Assembly: GCF_029227915.1 (NCBI RefSeq)
Contig: NC_079880.1
Span: forward strand, 33,661,501-33,725,500
Length of the DNA: 64,000 nt
Reading direction: 5' to 3'
Source: Hydractinia symbiolongicarpus
Lineage: Eukaryota > Cnidaria > Hydrozoa > Anthoathecata > Hydractiniidae
Shown here: positions 57,604-64,000 of the stretch, piece after piece
Layout: the number at the start of each line of letters is the position of its first letter
How positions within the stretch are numbered: position 1 is the stretch's first letter
Program-made: the position numbers and the translations under genes
The notes under the pieces: generated by a model
Seen by the model: the letters and a program-made list of their open reading frames with translations, nothing else
Databases searched by the model: none
What the model was told of the DNA's origin: nothing

Positions 57604-58299
57604 TCAATTATATTGTCTAATGACAAGATCGATGGATGCGCGACATATGGGGCATCTATCTCCCCACGATTTCAATATAAATGCGCACGATAAACAGCAG
57701 CAAAAATGCCCTGTGTTACCATGAACAATTGTCGCTTCCTTTCGTTGCGAATAGCAAATTATACATTTTTCCGATTCATCCAAGGTATCAATGTCATAGT
57801 CTAGGATAGCCGGCTGATGCGGCTCGATTGGATCCGGTACGAGTCTGGTGGGTCTCGGAGGGATGAATCTTGAGTCCTCGTCATCACTCGCATCAATCTC
57901 AACCGGCGCCGGTACTGGTCTGATAAATCTGGGTCTAAATCTCAAAAATTCGATCAGCTCAGCCTTTCTGAGCCTTGAGTAGCCGCGTAGACCGCGTTCT
58001 CTAGCGGGAGCTCTCAATTCAACAACGGTATTTGTCATATCGGGTTCTCTAGGTCTAGGCACCGGTACTATTGATCCATTGCCCATCGGATGGAAGAATC
58101 CCGGGTACTCGTCATCACTCGCATCAATCTCAACCGGCGTTGGTACTGGTCTGGGGGGTCTGGGTCTAAGTCTCAATAATTTGATAAGCTCGGACCTTCT
58201 GAGCCGCGAGTATCCACGTATGCCAAGGTACCTCGCTCGGGATCTTAATTCGTGGACAATGAAAAGATCATAGCCATCAAGAATGATTTCCGAAGTCAT
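57604..58299 (-). CDS. Two SAP-like motifs plus Mdm2-type RING finger, 231 aa
   Basis: Intact. SAP-like motif 1 at about residues 15-43 (RSRARYLGIRGYSRLRRSEL) and motif 2 at about 90-120 (APARERGLRGYSRLRKAELI) are each followed by a PVPxPVEIDASDDE linker, showing an internal tandem duplication. The C-terminal about 55 residues are a RING: CIIC, then IVHGNTGHF, CCCLSCAFILK and CPICRASID. The HGNTGH signature with following CxxC and CPxCR is the Mdm2/MDMX-like RING type rather than a classic C3HC4. Such RINGs act as E3 ubiquitin ligases. Targeting by the SAP motifs to nucleic acid or chromatin is an inference. A tandem paralogue of the 57192 gene. Confidence 0.75.
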   Translation of the reverse strand: MTSEIILDGYDLFIVHELRSRARYLGIRGYSRLRRSELIKLLRLRPRPPRPVPTPVEIDASDDEYPGFFHPMGNGSIVPVPRPREPDMTNTVVELRAPARERGLRGYSRLRKAELIEFLRFRPRFIRPVPAPVEIDASDDEDSRFIPPRPTRLVPDPIEPHQPAILDYDIDTLDESEKCIICYSQRKEATIVHGNTGHFCCCLSCAFILKSWGDRCPICRASIDLVIRQYN

Positions 58300-58357
58300 A
58301 TTGGTTTGTGATATACGATTTATGAACCTTTAAGATAGTTTTATAATCGTGAAACCG

Positions 58358-58562
58358 GACGAGGATCGCGAGGGGCTTAATTCGCATAACCACCACCCGA
58401 GGTTGCGCTGCCCCATGGTGGTCACCGGAATTTTCCACAGGGTAATTGGTGGTAAACCGCGGTTTATGATACAAACATCGCGCCACCATGGATCGTTTCC
58501 CGGGGGAAATGCGGGTGGATACTCCCCCAGGAAAAAAAAAATCGGGACGCGAGAGCATCACC
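58358..58562. other. GC-rich structured insert of about 200 bp between SAP genes
   Basis: The paralogous spacers 57478-57572 and 58305-58593 share TTGTGATATAC, CCTTTAA, TTTTATA, ATCGTGAAACC and CATAACATTTGTTAC. Only the second contains this extra GC-rich block. It holds a 9-bp inverted repeat (CCATGGTGG at 58413-58421, CCACCATGG at 58483-58491) around a 14-bp palindrome (TAAACCGCGGTTTA, 58453-58466), and a third hairpin (TTTCCC-GG-GGGAAA, 58496-58509). No gene is seen. It may be a small mobile or regulatory module. Confidence 0.5.
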
Positions 58563-58573
58563 TTCATAACATT

Positions 58574-58593
58574 TGTTACCCGAGCGAGTAACA
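58574..58593. terminator. 3' hairpin after the 58613 gene
   Basis: TGTTAC, 8-base interior with a small CG/CG pair, GTAACA. The surrounding CATAACATTTGTTAC is shared with the hairpin at 57549. Confidence 0.5.
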
Positions 58594-58612
58594 GAATCCG
58601 TTCTAGGTCTAA

Positions 58613-58924
58613 TCACCTTTTGGAATATCTCTTATCATTATAACGTTTTTGACATCTTAGATATGCTTCTCTGTTGTTTACCTTCCAGTTGGTACAGTAT
58701 CCATACCATTCTTGTCTGGTTTCTAGGTCGATGGTGTAGGATGGATCAATATCATTCCTCTCAATCACCTCACGCAATTTAGCTTTATTCATTCCATAAA
58801 TATACTTAATCCAACGGGATTTAGCTACTTCTCTCAACTCTTTGAGTTTCATTAATTTGTAGTCGGGTACACCACCATCGGTGGTATCACAATGTAGATC
58901 AGTTTGGGTAGCCACGTCAGACAT
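58613..58924 (-). CDS. SAP-like protein, 103 aa
   Basis: Starts MSDVATQTDLHCDTTDGGVP. A SAP-like helix pair lies at about residues 24-54 (LMKLKELREVAKSRWIKYIY, then MNKAKLREVIE). The tail is basic and aromatic (EWYGYCTNWKVNNREAYLRC and a KRYNDKRYSKR end). TQTD also occurs in the element 1 SAP-like protein. The start follows ATTATATATAAAG directly. It is divergent from the integrase gene, which begins 94 bp away. Probable nucleic-acid-binding role. Confidence 0.55.
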   Translation of the reverse strand: MSDVATQTDLHCDTTDGGVPDYKLMKLKELREVAKSRWIKYIYGMNKAKLREVIERNDIDPSYTIDLETRQEWYGYCTNWKVNNREAYLRCQKRYNDKRYSKR

Positions 58925-58938
58925 CTTTATATATAATC
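58925..58938 (-). promoter_or_regulatory. TATATATAAAG start motif
   Basis: On the minus strand ATTATATATAAAG ends at the ATG of the SAP-like gene (58924). Confidence 0.5.
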
Positions 58939-59005
58939 AGTAAAAATACATTTAAGCACTTTTATCGTGCTACATCATAACAAAAAGGAGATAAATAAAG
59001 GTGTG

Positions 59006-59017
59006 CATAAATAAAAC
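59006..59017 (+). promoter_or_regulatory. CATAAATAAAAC start motif
   Basis: Directly before the integrase ATG at 59018; a second ATAAATAAAG lies 12 bp further upstream. Confidence 0.5.
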
Positions 59018-60001
59018 ATGTCAAACTCTAAACTTCAAGAGACTTACTATCAACCTCAAAATTTATGGAAAGGACAAAAGGCTGTTCAGAATTTAAGAGG
59101 ATTCGGTTTCAAGCCAAAGGAGATTAAGAAGTGGCTATCAAAACGAGCATTTTGGCAAGCACATTTACCCGCCCCAAAGCATGTTGAAAGACCACATTAT
59201 GAAGTTACCACCCCTAATGATTTACATCAATTCGATTTACTGTACATGCCTGGTGACATACTGTATGGTAATAAATATAAGTACATTTTGTCGGGAATCG
59301 ATGCTGCTTCCAGATACAAAGTAGCCCGACCTTTGAGGAGTAAGAAAGCCAAAGAGGTTGCCGCTATGATTGAGGACATCTACAAGGCAGGACCATTAAC
59401 TTATCCGAAAACTTTCCAATGTGATAACGGTTTAGAATTCAAAGCAGATGTATCAAAATTGTTGGAGAAGCATAAGGTTGAAATTAAAAGGGCGACTACA
59501 AAATATAAGCATACGCACACAGCTTTTGTTGAGGCGTTGAACAAGATACTTTCGGAAAATTTATTCAAAATACAAGATGCCCAAGAACTGAATGATTCGG
59601 AAAAGGTATCATCTACATGGGTTAAGCATCTGTATAAACTGATTGATAGGCTAAACGATACAAAGACGCAGATGATTAGTATGAAACCAAAAGATGCTAT
59701 TATAATGAAAGAGGTGCCTTTGGTTAATCAAGAGAGTTATCCTTATGAAGTAGAATTACCACAAGATGGCTTGTATAGATATCTACTGCAACCCGGTGAA
59801 GAGCATGATGATGGGCGGAGACGGGCAACAGATAGAATATGGTCGAAAAACACATATAGATTGCGTGAGGTAATAGCGCAACCCGGTAACCGTGTAATGT
59901 ACTATATTCAGGACGGACCTAGACGGGCTTTTGTAAAAGAGGAATTGATGTTAATACCTGAAGATACAGAATTACCTCCTGATTATGTGCAAGGTTGGTG
60001 A
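59018..60001 (+). CDS. Polinton retroviral-like integrase, intact, 327 aa
   Basis: An rve-family integrase with the triad D73 (HQFDLLYMPG), D136 (FQCDNGLEFK) and E172 (TAFVEALNK), giving D,D-35-E spacing. An N-terminal region (ETYYQPQNLWKGQKAVQNLR, KKWLSKRAFWQ) precedes the core, and a C-terminal domain follows that ends EELMLIPEDTELPPDYVQGW. Full length without breaks, unlike the element 1 copy, to which it is clearly homologous throughout. In contrast with the broken polymerase this gene could still encode an active enzyme. It acts in the nucleus to join element ends to host DNA. A hairpin follows the stop. Confidence 0.9.
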   Translation: MSNSKLQETYYQPQNLWKGQKAVQNLRGFGFKPKEIKKWLSKRAFWQAHLPAPKHVERPHYEVTTPNDLHQFDLLYMPGDILYGNKYKYILSGIDAASRYKVARPLRSKKAKEVAAMIEDIYKAGPLTYPKTFQCDNGLEFKADVSKLLEKHKVEIKRATTKYKHTHTAFVEALNKILSENLFKIQDAQELNDSEKVSSTWVKHLYKLIDRLNDTKTQMISMKPKDAIIMKEVPLVNQESYPYEVELPQDGLYRYLLQPGEEHDDGRRRATDRIWSKNTYRLREVIAQPGNRVMYYIQDGPRRAFVKEELMLIPEDTELPPDYVQGW

Positions 60002-60029
60002 AAAGGGGGACGAAGTCATGACAAAAAGT

Positions 60030-60052
60030 ATCTTTACCTGTCTGGTAAAGAT
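60030..60052. terminator. 3' hairpin after integrase
   Basis: ATCTTTACC, 5-base loop, GGTAAAGAT: a perfect 9-bp stem 28 bp after the integrase stop. The next 80 bp (to about 60125) are GC rich with a GCGGCC/GGCCGC inverted pair and no gene. Confidence 0.6.
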
Positions 60053-60203
60053 GATTGTGCCGGGGATCGCGCAGGGCGGCCGGCAGGTAGGGCCGCTATG
60101 GCTCAGTCAGACGATCGCGCCAATCCATGATTTGTCATAAACCGCCTTACATGTTACTTTTTCAAATAGCACATGAAATATGTGAGTGGTATACAGGCAC
60201 ACA

Positions 60204-60807
60204 TTACGAACTTTGTTCCTGATTTAACGCCTTTTTTAGACTTTGAACTTCCGCCATTAAACTTTTTTCAAACTGATTGCGTGTTTCACTCTCCATCTTT
60301 CTATCTGTTTTGGTCATCTTTTCCAGAGCTTCGTAGTATATACCACACAAAGTTTGAAATTCCATGCGGCTAATATTATCATCATTCAATGCTCGTGAGA
60401 AAGAGTTTTCAAACACAGCAATAGCAGATGTTACAACATCACATAATTTCATGACTTTGTTGAGTTTATTTTGATATCTCTTAATCGATGCCGAGATAAT
60501 GGTACAGGATATAGCTCCACCTATGGATACACTGGAAAGTCCTATAGAAATGGGAATTCGAACAAGGGTAGCGCTGGTTGCTATCATACCAATACCGGTG
60601 GAAATGGCCAAAGGTTTCTGAGATGTAGAGTGAAATCGCTAATCGGTCTAGTGCTTTGTTATATTTATACTCCTTGTCCCGGAATTTCTTTTGTAATTTT
60701 ACCAACTCATCAAGTTGGGAATTAACTGTATTTGTATTAAACTTGTCTTGCTCACTCGAATACTCAGGAGCGGTGGGTAACTTTGGATAAATCTTAAGAT
60801 CGGTCAT
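60204..60807 (-). pseudogene. Membrane-hairpin 'YPxLP' protein, copy 1, frameshifted
   Basis: Starts MTDLKIYPKLPTAPEYSSEQ, then a coiled coil with YKYNKALDRLA. A frameshift near 60612-60620 is followed, in the other frame, by a hydrophobic glycine-rich hairpin (ISTGIGMIATSATLVRIPIS, IGLSSVSIGGAISCTI). A KKxLNKV-type segment, NDDNISRMEFQTLCGIYYEA and a C-terminal coiled coil complete it. The neighbouring gene 60879-61370 is a close paralogue, and the element 1 gene 39397-40047 is a distant one. This copy is broken; the downstream copy is open. Function unknown; membrane association is inferred. Confidence 0.65.
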
Positions 60808-60819
60808 TTTAGGTTATTA

Positions 60820-60852
60820 CAAAGAAAAACTATCCTCTAAATAATAAAAACG
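60820..60852. repeat. Orphan copy of a promoter-like stretch
   Basis: CTATCCTCTAAATAATAAAA occurs here without a downstream ATG, and at 61400-61419 directly before the ATG of the 61421 gene. It marks the edge of the tandem duplication that made the two membrane-hairpin genes. Confidence 0.7.
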
Positions 60853-60878
60853 CCTTTCATGATTCTTTTGAGAATGTT

Positions 60879-61370
60879 TCACTCTCCATCTATTTTACTT
60901 ATCTTTTCAAGAGCTTCATAGTATATACCACACAAAGTTTGAAATTCCATGTGGCTAATATTATCATCATTCGGTGCACGGAAATTGGAAGAGTTTCTAA
61001 TCTCATCAATATACGATACTACAGTATCGTATAATTTCTCAACTTTGTTGAGTTTCTTTCTATATGTATTAATATATTCCGAGATAATTTCACGGGAAAC
61101 AGAGCTGGATGGCCCTATACCGGAAAATCCCATATAAATGGGAATTCTAATATTGGTAGCGCTCCAGACTATCATACCAATACCGGTGGTAATGGTCATT
61201 TTTTCCGAGATGCTGAGTGCAATCGTTAATCGGTCTAGTGCTTTGCTGTATTTATACAACTTGCTGTCGAATTTATTTCGTAATTTTATCAAATCTTCAA
61301 GTTGAGAATTAACTAGCTTGTCTTGATCACTCGAATAATCGGGAGTTGGATGAATATTAAGCCCGGCCAT
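60879..61370 (-). CDS. Membrane-hairpin 'YPxLP' protein, copy 2, 163 aa
   Basis: Intact. Starts MAGLNIHPTPDYSSDQDKLV, followed by YKYSKALDRLTIALSISEKM, a glycine-rich hydrophobic hairpin (TITTGIGMIVWSATNIRIPI, YMGFSGIG), YRKKLNKVEKLYDTV and NDDNISHMEFQTLCGIYYEA. It ends about 30 residues earlier than copy 1, so the tail coiled coil was lost. ATG 61370 lies after TAACTAAA. It is divergent from the 61421 gene. The tandem copies share their upstream A/T stretch, evidence for a segmental duplication of about 570 bp. Confidence 0.68.
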   Translation of the reverse strand: MAGLNIHPTPDYSSDQDKLVNSQLEDLIKLRNKFDSKLYKYSKALDRLTIALSISEKMTITTGIGMIVWSATNIRIPIYMGFSGIGPSSSVSREIISEYINTYRKKLNKVEKLYDTVVSYIDEIRNSSNFRAPNDDNISHMEFQTLCGIYYEALEKISKIDGE

Positions 61371-61400
61371 TTTAGTTATTATCTTATTAAAAAGAAACAC

Positions 61401-61420
61401 TATCCTCTAAATAATAAAAA
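61401..61420 (+). promoter_or_regulatory. TAAATAATAAAAA start motif
   Basis: TATCCTCTAAATAATAAAAA directly precedes ATG 61421. Confidence 0.55.
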
Positions 61421-62697
61421 ATGGCAGACATTGACCCTTTTGGAGACCATGGGAGACCGGATGAAGGTACCGATGAAACTTTTCCACTCATACCCACCGG
61501 GGACCGTACGCGAGTACAAATAAACACACCGGATGAAGAAACATCATTCGGAGGAGGTTCCACTCAACGTACCAGAGTTTTGCGGGAAATGGTTGACGTG
61601 TTGTATGATAGATTATCTGAAGGATCCCTGTCAAAACCTGAGGTGCTACATACAGACCTTTTTGAAATTAAGGATGGTGAACTATACTACAGAGGTAAAA
61701 ACGAACCTTTGACAAACAATGGAAGACTAAGGGCCACCAGTACTATATCAGATATATTAGGCAAGAGAAGGCTGCGTAATTTAGGCTTTGACATACCAAA
61801 AGGTAAGATTACAGCCCGACAGGCAGCTAAGCTAAACAAAATACAAGAAGAACTACCCTCGTCATCTAAAATAACAACACCAAGTGATGTAGAATTAGAA
61901 GCTATATCTGGGGATGTGGTAAACAGTACGGAAGATTTAATTTCATTGGTCAAACAATCTGTAGACCATGAAGCAACCCAGACCGGTGATCTATTTGAAT
62001 ATCCTATGCGTGAATTGCTAGGATTGGATAGATCATTGAGAAACATAAGAGGAAGTCTTCAGGATGAAGTTGCAAAAAAGGTTCAGCTCGAACAGCATAT
62101 TGACAGAGAAAAAAACAAGTTGGAAGAGATGGAAAACACACCAAATATGACCGAGGAACAACAAAATGAAGCGAAAGAAAGGCTGAAAGGTTTGCAAAAT
62201 GAGTTGAAAGGTCAGCAAGAGATTATCGATATTCTCAAAGGTAAACTTAACAGTCAAATAAAAAGCATCAGGGAGACTATTGCCAAAGTACTTGACAAAG
62301 ATACAACACTGTCTGAAAAGATGCGAACACGTGAATTCCGTGAGCAGGGTATCACTGTTGTCAGTGTACTAACGGCATTTGGTATGGTTATCGGCCTTCT
62401 CGTAGAAGCTTTGTCACCTGGGGGTGGGGGGTCATCCACCGGTAACGCACAAAATCATGAAAAGGGCAGTGCAAAGGACCTCCGGTCCTAGATAAAAAAC
62501 AAGTTGAATGCGTTGGATCTCTCTTGGGAAGGTTGGCGGGGACGGCCGCTGCGGCTCTACCGGGTATATTAGGATCCATAGTATCATGGATACTCAATCG
62601 AGCGAAAGAAGCGGTAGGTTGGTTGAGTCAAAATTTGTGGGCTTTGATAGTTGGAATCGGAGGTCTGATATACACCTATCTCGTGACAAAGCGTTAG
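61421..62697 (+). pseudogene. Coiled-coil, two-membrane-segment Polinton protein, element 2, frameshifted near the end
   Basis: Starts MADIDPFGDHGRPDEGTDET with an acidic N-terminus. A block LYDRLSEGSL...GKRRLRNLGF matches the corresponding part of the element 1 protein at 41872-43123. A coiled coil of about 130 residues follows, then a membrane segment (ITVVSVLTAFGMVIGLLVEA) and a glycine/serine linker. The first frame stops at 62491. The remaining about 65 residues, including a second hydrophobic end (LWALIVGIGGLIYTYLV), lie in another frame ending at 62697. The conserved order in two divergent elements shows it is a real family. Function unknown, probably virion membrane or scaffold. Confidence 0.65.
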
Positions 62698-62713
62698 ATC
62701 CTTGTAAAGATTA

Positions 62714-62738
62714 TATGTTACACGCATCATGTAACATA
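62714..62738. terminator. 3' hairpin between convergent genes
   Basis: TATGTTAC, 9-base loop, GTAACATA: a perfect 8-bp stem between a plus-strand stop (62697) and a minus-strand stop (62780). A short ACCGGTAGT microsatellite (about three units) follows at 62742-62769. Confidence 0.55.
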
Positions 62739-62779
62739 GAGTACCGGTAGTACCGGTAGTACCGGTAGTACTAGGAGTA

Positions 62780-63202
62780 CTATCTTTCGAAATACCACAC
62801 AGCACCACCGACACCGATCATACTTAGCGCGATAAAGGCCAATTCCCTTTCATGTTGATCCTGACTCGGTGTATAAAAGTCGCTCAATACAGGTTCCCGC
62901 GGTAAAGGTTCAAGTTTATCTCCAAACACTTTTTTATATTCACGCATTGCATCGTTTAGCTCTATGAATTTTCCTTCGGCCTTCTTTTCAAGTCTGAGCT
63001 GCTTATTGATAAAGTCTACTCTCTCTTGTCTTTTACGTTGCCACAAAACCTGGGCTTTTTGTAATTGTTCTATGGCCAGATCATGACGCTTTCTTTCCTT
63101 ATCAATTCTGTCTTTTGATAAGCTTGAAAATAGATAGCTTGAGCCTGTAAAAGCCAAAGCATTGGCTAAGGCCCCTCCCAACATCATTGCAATTGAAGCC
63201 AT
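62780..63202 (-). CDS. Small two-helix membrane protein of Polintons, 140 aa
   Basis: Intact. It has an N-terminal hydrophobic segment (SIAMMLGGALANALAFTGSS), then a basic KERKRHDLAIEQLQKAQ coil, a charged helix ending LNDAMREYKKVFGD, and PREPVLSDFYTPS. A C-terminal membrane segment (LAFIALSMIGVGGAVWYF) closes it. The same order is seen in the element 1 gene at 44478-44876, which has a stop. Two bases separate its ATG from the stop of the upstream gene, an operon-like arrangement. Widely found in animal Polintons by my recollection; no biochemical role is assigned. Confidence 0.7.
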   Translation of the reverse strand: MASIAMMLGGALANALAFTGSSYLFSSLSKDRIDKERKRHDLAIEQLQKAQVLWQRKRQERVDFINKQLRLEKKAEGKFIELNDAMREYKKVFGDKLEPLPREPVLSDFYTPSQDQHERELAFIALSMIGVGGAVWYFER

Positions 63203-63204
63203 AT

Positions 63205-63432
63205 TTATATATTGATAGTTTCGGGTATAATCTTTTGCTTAATTAAGTATTCCCTTGACATTTCACTAGCGGCGACGATGGCGACTAGCTTTCCGGTATC
63301 TTCCAAGTCAAACTTTTGAATTGATGGTGGTGACATTTTTAACACCTTTTTTCCTAGCATTGAATATCCTACAGCGAAAACGCAGACGACCGATGCGTGA
63401 TATAAATCGTTGACGATACTTTTCTTGTCCAT
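63205..63432 (-). CDS. Small Polinton membrane-associated protein, 75 aa
   Basis: Intact. Starts MDKKSIVNDLYHASVVCVFA with one hydrophobic segment (ASVVCVFAVGYSMLGKKVL), then SPPSIQKFDLEDTGKLVAIV and a short helical end with YLIKQKIIPE. The KFDLEDTGKLVAIVA block is one I recognise as recurring in Polinton small proteins. It sits between two other small membrane genes on the same strand with gaps of 2 and about 44 bp. Function unknown; a virion inner membrane or core role is an inference. Confidence 0.6.
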   Translation of the reverse strand: MDKKSIVNDLYHASVVCVFAVGYSMLGKKVLKMSPPSIQKFDLEDTGKLVAIVAASEMSREYLIKQKIIPETINI

Positions 63433-63476
63433 GTTATTTCTATACTGTGAGATTATAATATCGCGATATTATCCCT

Positions 63477-63870
63477 TTATTCCATTTCAAGTTTACTTAT
63501 TCTCACAGGTGTTTTGGATTTTTGTGGTGGGGTACCCTTCGGCCCAGTTATAGCAAATAGTACATTGTCTTTCTGTTTATACACAAAATCAGCACCAACC
63601 AAACCGATGGCTATTATTCCCCCCCTATAGCGTAGTTCATAGGCTTTTCATTTGGGACGATGGTAGGTTCTACCTCTCCGACATTGTCTTCTGGCTGTGT
63701 CTGAGGCATCGGGGGTGTCTGAGGCGTCTGCTGTGTCTGAGCAACTGCTGTGCCATGACCGCTTTATATTCTTCCCTCTGTTTACGGTTGTATTCCGCCA
63801 ACCTCTTACCCGCTTCAACCTTTTTAGGGTTCTTCGTTGTCACCTGAATAGGAGTCTGTTCCTCTGACAT
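63477..63870 (-). pseudogene. Small basic protein with Gln/Pro repeats and membrane segment, frameshifted
   Basis: Starts MSEEQTPIQVTTKNPKKVEA then GKRLAEYNRKQREEYKAVMA. The frame shifts near 63755 into a TQQTPQTPPMPQTQPEDN repeat region. It shifts again at a G/C homopolymer near 63625 into GIIAIGLVGADFVYKQKDN, a short hydrophobic segment, and ends at 63477. The KNPKKVEAGKRLAEYNRK start is typical of a small basic Polinton protein seen near capsid genes. A (TAC)n microsatellite lies just upstream. The homopolymer shifts could be true decay or assembly error. Confidence 0.5.
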
Positions 63871-63884
63871 CTTTATTATCTGTT

Positions 63885-63917
63885 GTACTACTACTACTAC
63901 TACTACTACTACTAGTA
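63885..63917. repeat. (TAC)n microsatellite
   Basis: About ten TAC/ACT units between the start of the 63870 gene and the end of the next upstream gene on the minus strand. Confidence 0.9.
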
Positions 63918-63923
63918 GTATTA

Positions 63924-64000
63924 TTATTTGCGTTTAAATTTCTTCCAGCGATATAATGCCTACCCGTAATGAGACCAACACTGAGTGGTGCTAACAATGA
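63924..64000 (-). CDS. Partial 3' end of a further minus-strand gene
   Basis: The minus strand reads LLAPLSVGLITGRHYIAGR and then a basic end to a TAA at 63924-63926, reached with an apparent one-base shift near 63940. In the unshifted frame the protein would run into the TAC microsatellite as a serine tract. Too little is in the window to name it. Confidence 0.35.

Larger units (their letters stand above)
53363..64000. mobile_element. Polinton element 2, left part, continues past the window
   Basis: Non-satellite sequence from about 53363 to the window edge. It contains a DNA polymerase of a different clade from that in element 1, a Polinton integrase, SAP-like and RING proteins, and membrane proteins homologous to those in element 1. 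The capsid and ATPase genes are not within the window and may lie further right. The exact left terminus is uncertain: AGAGATAGG at 53364 is a possible AG-type end, but the partner inverted repeat cannot be seen. Confidence 0.85.

Noticed and set aside
58277-58591. Overlapping frames of 80-96 codons on both strands
   Set aside because: They cover the GC-rich structured insert and both gene spacers, have no start motif, and break the conserved spacer layout seen at 57478-57572.
62742-62769. ACCGGTAGT repeats as an attachment or regulatory site
   Set aside because: Only about three short units, most likely a simple microsatellite next to a gene-end hairpin.

Overview
The window looks like metazoan genomic DNA, probably from a marine invertebrate such as a cnidarian; that guess rests only on the flavour of the mobile elements and is weak. 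About 57% of it is a diverged tandem satellite with a monomer near 182 bp. This satellite is the landing pad for four mobile elements. There are no host protein-coding genes, no rRNA or tRNA genes that I can support, and no CRISPR.

Layout: 1-17859 satellite; 17860-18583 a short non-autonomous piggyBac-type element (TTAA target duplication, 17-bp perfect inverted ends); 18584-22495 satellite; about 22500-23582 a 5'-truncated non-LTR retrotransposon (LINE) on the minus strand; 23583-37462 satellite; 37463-52973 a complete but decayed Maverick/Polinton (element 1) with terminal inverted repeats; 52974-53362 about two satellite monomers; 53363-64000 the left part of a second, different Polinton (element 2) that runs off the window.

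Element 1 carries a full virus-like gene set. It has a retroviral-type integrase, an FtsK/HerA-type packaging ATPase, a double-jelly-roll major capsid protein, a candidate penton, a protein-primed family B DNA polymerase, and a BRO-N protein. It also has several small membrane and coiled-coil proteins, zinc-finger and SAP-like proteins, and a DUF4116-like repeat protein. Element 2 shares the integrase, the SAP-like proteins and at least three membrane/coiled-coil families with element 1. Its DNA polymerase belongs to a different clade and sits at the opposite end of the gene map. It also has a two-SAP plus Mdm2-type RING protein. Both polymerases and several virion genes carry stops or frameshifts, so these are mostly inactive copies, although many small genes remain open.

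The most interesting pattern is the shared expression grammar of the two Polintons. Most start codons are immediately preceded by an A/T motif of the type TATAA/AATAAA, and most 3' ends or gene junctions carry a short perfect hairpin. At several junctions the right arm of the hairpin runs straight into the start motif of the next gene. This resembles the promoter and 3'-hairpin punctuation of giant viruses and virophages, and would be a compact transcription code for these elements.
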